From: Bradyrhizobium sp. CB82
GTDB lineage: Bacteria; Pseudomonadota; Alphaproteobacteria; Rhizobiales; Xanthobacteraceae
Assembly (NCBI RefSeq): GCF_029714405.1
Contig: NZ_CP121650.1
Coordinates: 2,609,001 to 2,673,000 of the forward strand
DNA length: 64,000 nt
Direction of reading: 5' to 3'
The notes under the pieces were generated by a model, which saw only the letters and a list, made by a program, of their open reading frames with translations, made no database searches and was not told the DNA's origin. The position numbers and the translations under genes are program-made. Positions 62,357-64,000 of the stretch are shown piece by piece. Each line of letters begins with the position of its first letter. Position 1 is the first letter of the stretch.

Positions 62357-64000
62357 AGAAGTTCTCTTGGTTAGTGGTGATCCTGCTCGCTGGCATGCCC
62401 ACTTTCGCGCTCGCCGCGGGCACCATTGATGGCGGCTCCAAGCAGGCGACCAACTGGTCGGCGATCGGCATGTTCATAGGCTTCGTCGCCCTGACGCTCG
62501 TCATCACCTATTGGGCCGCAAAGCGGACCGCGTCGGCTGCAGATTTCTACTCGGCTGGCGGTGGAATCACGGGTTTCCAAAATGGCCTTGCAATCGCCGG
62601 GGACTACATGTCGGCGGCCTCCTTCCTCGGCATCTCGGGCCTCGTCTACACCTCCGGTTACGATGGCCTGATCTATTCGGTGGGCTGGCTCGTGGGTTGG
62701 CCGATCGTCACGTTTCTGATCGCCGAGCAACTGCGCAATCTAGGCAAGTTCACGTTTGCCGACGTCACGTCATTTCGGCTCGGGCAGACCGACATCCGTA
62801 TCCTGGCGGCGTGCGGTTCGCTGGTGACCGTTGCGTTCTACCTGATTGCCCAGATGGTCGGGGCCGGCAAGCTGATCCAGCTGCTGTTCGGACTCGATTA
62901 CTGGATCGCGGTGGTCCTGGTCGGCGGCCTGATGATGATCTACGTGACCTTCGGGGGAATGAAAGCAACAACCTGGGTGCAGATCATCAAGGCGGTGTTG
63001 CTGCTCTCAGGCGCAACGTTCATGGCCGGCGCGGTTCTCTACAAGTTCGGGTTCAGTCCGGAAGCACTGTTCGCCAAGGCAACCCAGGTGCATCCCAAGA
63101 AGGTTGCGATCATGGAGCCCGGCAGCCTGATCTCCAATCCGCTATCCGCGATCTCGCTCGGATTGGCGCTGATGTTCGGAACGGCGGGCCTGCCTCATAT
63201 CCTGATGCGCTTCTTCACGGTGAAGGACGCTCAAGCTGCCCGCAAGTCGGTGTTCTACGCCACGGGTTTCATCGGCTATTTCTACGTTCTGACGTTCATT
63301 ATCGGTTTTGGCGCGATCACGCTGGTTTCCACCGATGCCGCGTTTCTCGACGGCGCCATCCTGGAGAAGACCAAGAGCGGGATCGCGGCGATCAAGGGCG
63401 GCTCCAACATGGCCGCCATTCATCTCGCGAACGCGGTCGGCGGCAACCTGTTTCTGGGCTTCATCTCGGCCGTCGCCTTCGCCACCATCCTGGCCGTGGT
63501 GTCCGGATTGGCCTTGGCCGGAGCGTCATCCATCAGCCACGACCTCTATGGCATGGTGATCAAGCGCGGGGCAGCCAATGAGCAGGACGAGATCCGCGTC
63601 TCGAAGATTGCGACACTGGTCCTGGGCGTGCTCGCGATCTTCCTGGGCATCGTGTTCGAGAACCAGAATGTCGCCTTCATGGTAGGCCTCGCCTTCGCGA
63701 TCGCAGCCTCCTGCAATTTCCCGGTGCTCGTGATGTCGATCTTCTGGAAAGGCCTGACGACGCGGGGCGCGCTGATCGGCGGTTTCCTTGGTCTCATCAG
63801 CGCCGTGGTCGGCGTGGTGCTTTCGCCGGCCGTGTGGGAGGTGACGCTGGGCTATGCCAAGGGTTCGGCACCCATCAAGCTGGACAATCCGGCCCTGTTC
63901 TCGATGGCGCTCGCGTTCGCCGGCATCTGGCTGTTCTCCGTCCTGGATCGCAGCAAGCGTGCCGCTATCGACCGCGAGGGCTTTGACGCGCAATATATCC
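62353..64000 (+). CDS. actP: Cation/acetate symporter ActP (3' end beyond window)
   Basis: Sodium:solute symporter family acetate permease, open to the window end after about 549 residues. It starts [20 protein letters not shown], a cleavable-type N-terminus, followed by about 13 helices. ActP segments: [88 protein letters not shown] and [20 protein letters not shown]. It is coupled to the DUF485 gene and probably imports acetate or similar short acids. Confidence 0.93.
   Translation, partial: MKKFSWLVVILLAGMPTFALAAGTIDGGSKQATNWSAIGMFIGFVALTLVITYWAAKRTASAADFYSAGGGITGFQNGLAIAGDYMSAASFLGISGLVYTSGYDGLIYSVGWLVGWPIVTFLIAEQLRNLGKFTFADVTSFRLGQTDIRILAACGSLVTVAFYLIAQMVGAGKLIQLLFGLDYWIAVVLVGGLMMIYVTFGGMKATTWVQIIKAVLLLSGATFMAGAVLYKFGFSPEALFAKATQVHPKKVAIMEPGSLISNPLSAISLGLALMFGTAGLPHILMRFFTVKDAQAARKSVFYATGFIGYFYVLTFIIGFGAITLVSTDAAFLDGAILEKTKSGIAAIKGGSNMAAIHLANAVGGNLFLGFISAVAFATILAVVSGLALAGASSISHDLYGMVIKRGAANEQDEIRVSKIATLVLGVLAIFLGIVFENQNVAFMVGLAFAIAASCNFPVLVMSIFWKGLTTRGALIGGFLGLISAVVGVVLSPAVWEVTLGYAKGSAPIKLDNPALFSMALAFAGIWLFSVLDRSKRAAIDREGFDAQYI

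Noticed and set aside
1..64000. Search for CRISPR arrays, insertion sequences, prophage, tRNA or rRNA genes
   Set aside because: No regular spacer arrays, transposases, integrases, phage proteins or tRNA cloverleafs were noticed. Only short tandem duplications and palindromes are present.

Overview
The window is GC-rich, densely coded chromosomal DNA from an alphaproteobacterium. Gene content, codon use, dispersed palindromes of a type I associate with Bradyrhizobium, and many ABC importers all suggest Bradyrhizobium or a close relative. This is a judgement from memory of gene families; no database was searched. I see no rRNA, tRNA, CRISPR array, insertion sequence or prophage.

Layout. 0-2.8 kb: a blaI-type repressor cut by the window edge, a ruined blaR1/M56 partner, an RlpA-like lipoprotein and several tiny conserved-looking genes, one ending in a clear terminator. 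2.9-9.2 kb: a natural fusion of a Baeyer-Villiger monooxygenase and an HSL-type esterase, a type-B carboxylesterase lacking its nucleophile, a LigB-type dioxygenase and a broken SemiSWEET gene. 9.3-12.0 kb: glgC-glgA. 13.5-21.1 kb: a sulfonate-type sulfur-scavenging cluster with three binding proteins, permease, ATPase, an acyl-CoA-dehydrogenase-like enzyme and an SsuD-like monooxygenase. 21.1-23.1 kb: a truncated CmcJ-like gene, a second RlpA-like protein and a Gfo/Idh/MocA dehydrogenase.

From 23 kb on, solute uptake dominates: an orphan amino-acid-type binding protein; a CUT2 sugar transporter (25.1-29.9 kb); a Liv-type transporter with two paralogous binding proteins and a fused LivG-LivF ATPase (31.1-37.1 kb); an orphan binding protein paired with a membrane class III nucleotide cyclase (41.3-44.1 kb); a CUT1 sugar transporter with no ATPase (45.3-49.1 kb); and two more CUT2 transporters on either side of a GntR regulator and a xylulokinase-like kinase (49.4-60.1 kb). 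Among them lie carbohydrate-oxidation genes: two SMP-30-type lactonases (one exported), an aldo/keto reductase of the aldose/L-fucose dehydrogenase type, a FucU-type mutarotase, an SDR, a DAO-type oxidoreductase and an MBL hydrolase. The window ends with two fused pseudogene remnants and a DUF485-actP acetate symporter pair preceded by a FixK/FNR-like box; actP runs off the end.

Taken together this looks like a nutrient-scavenging region: import of sugars, amino acids and sulfonates, with oxidation of sugars to lactones and acids. The most unusual items are the BVMO-esterase fusion, the binding protein/cyclase pair, the duplicated-receptor Liv system with its fused ATPase, the nucleophile-less carboxylesterase and several decaying genes.
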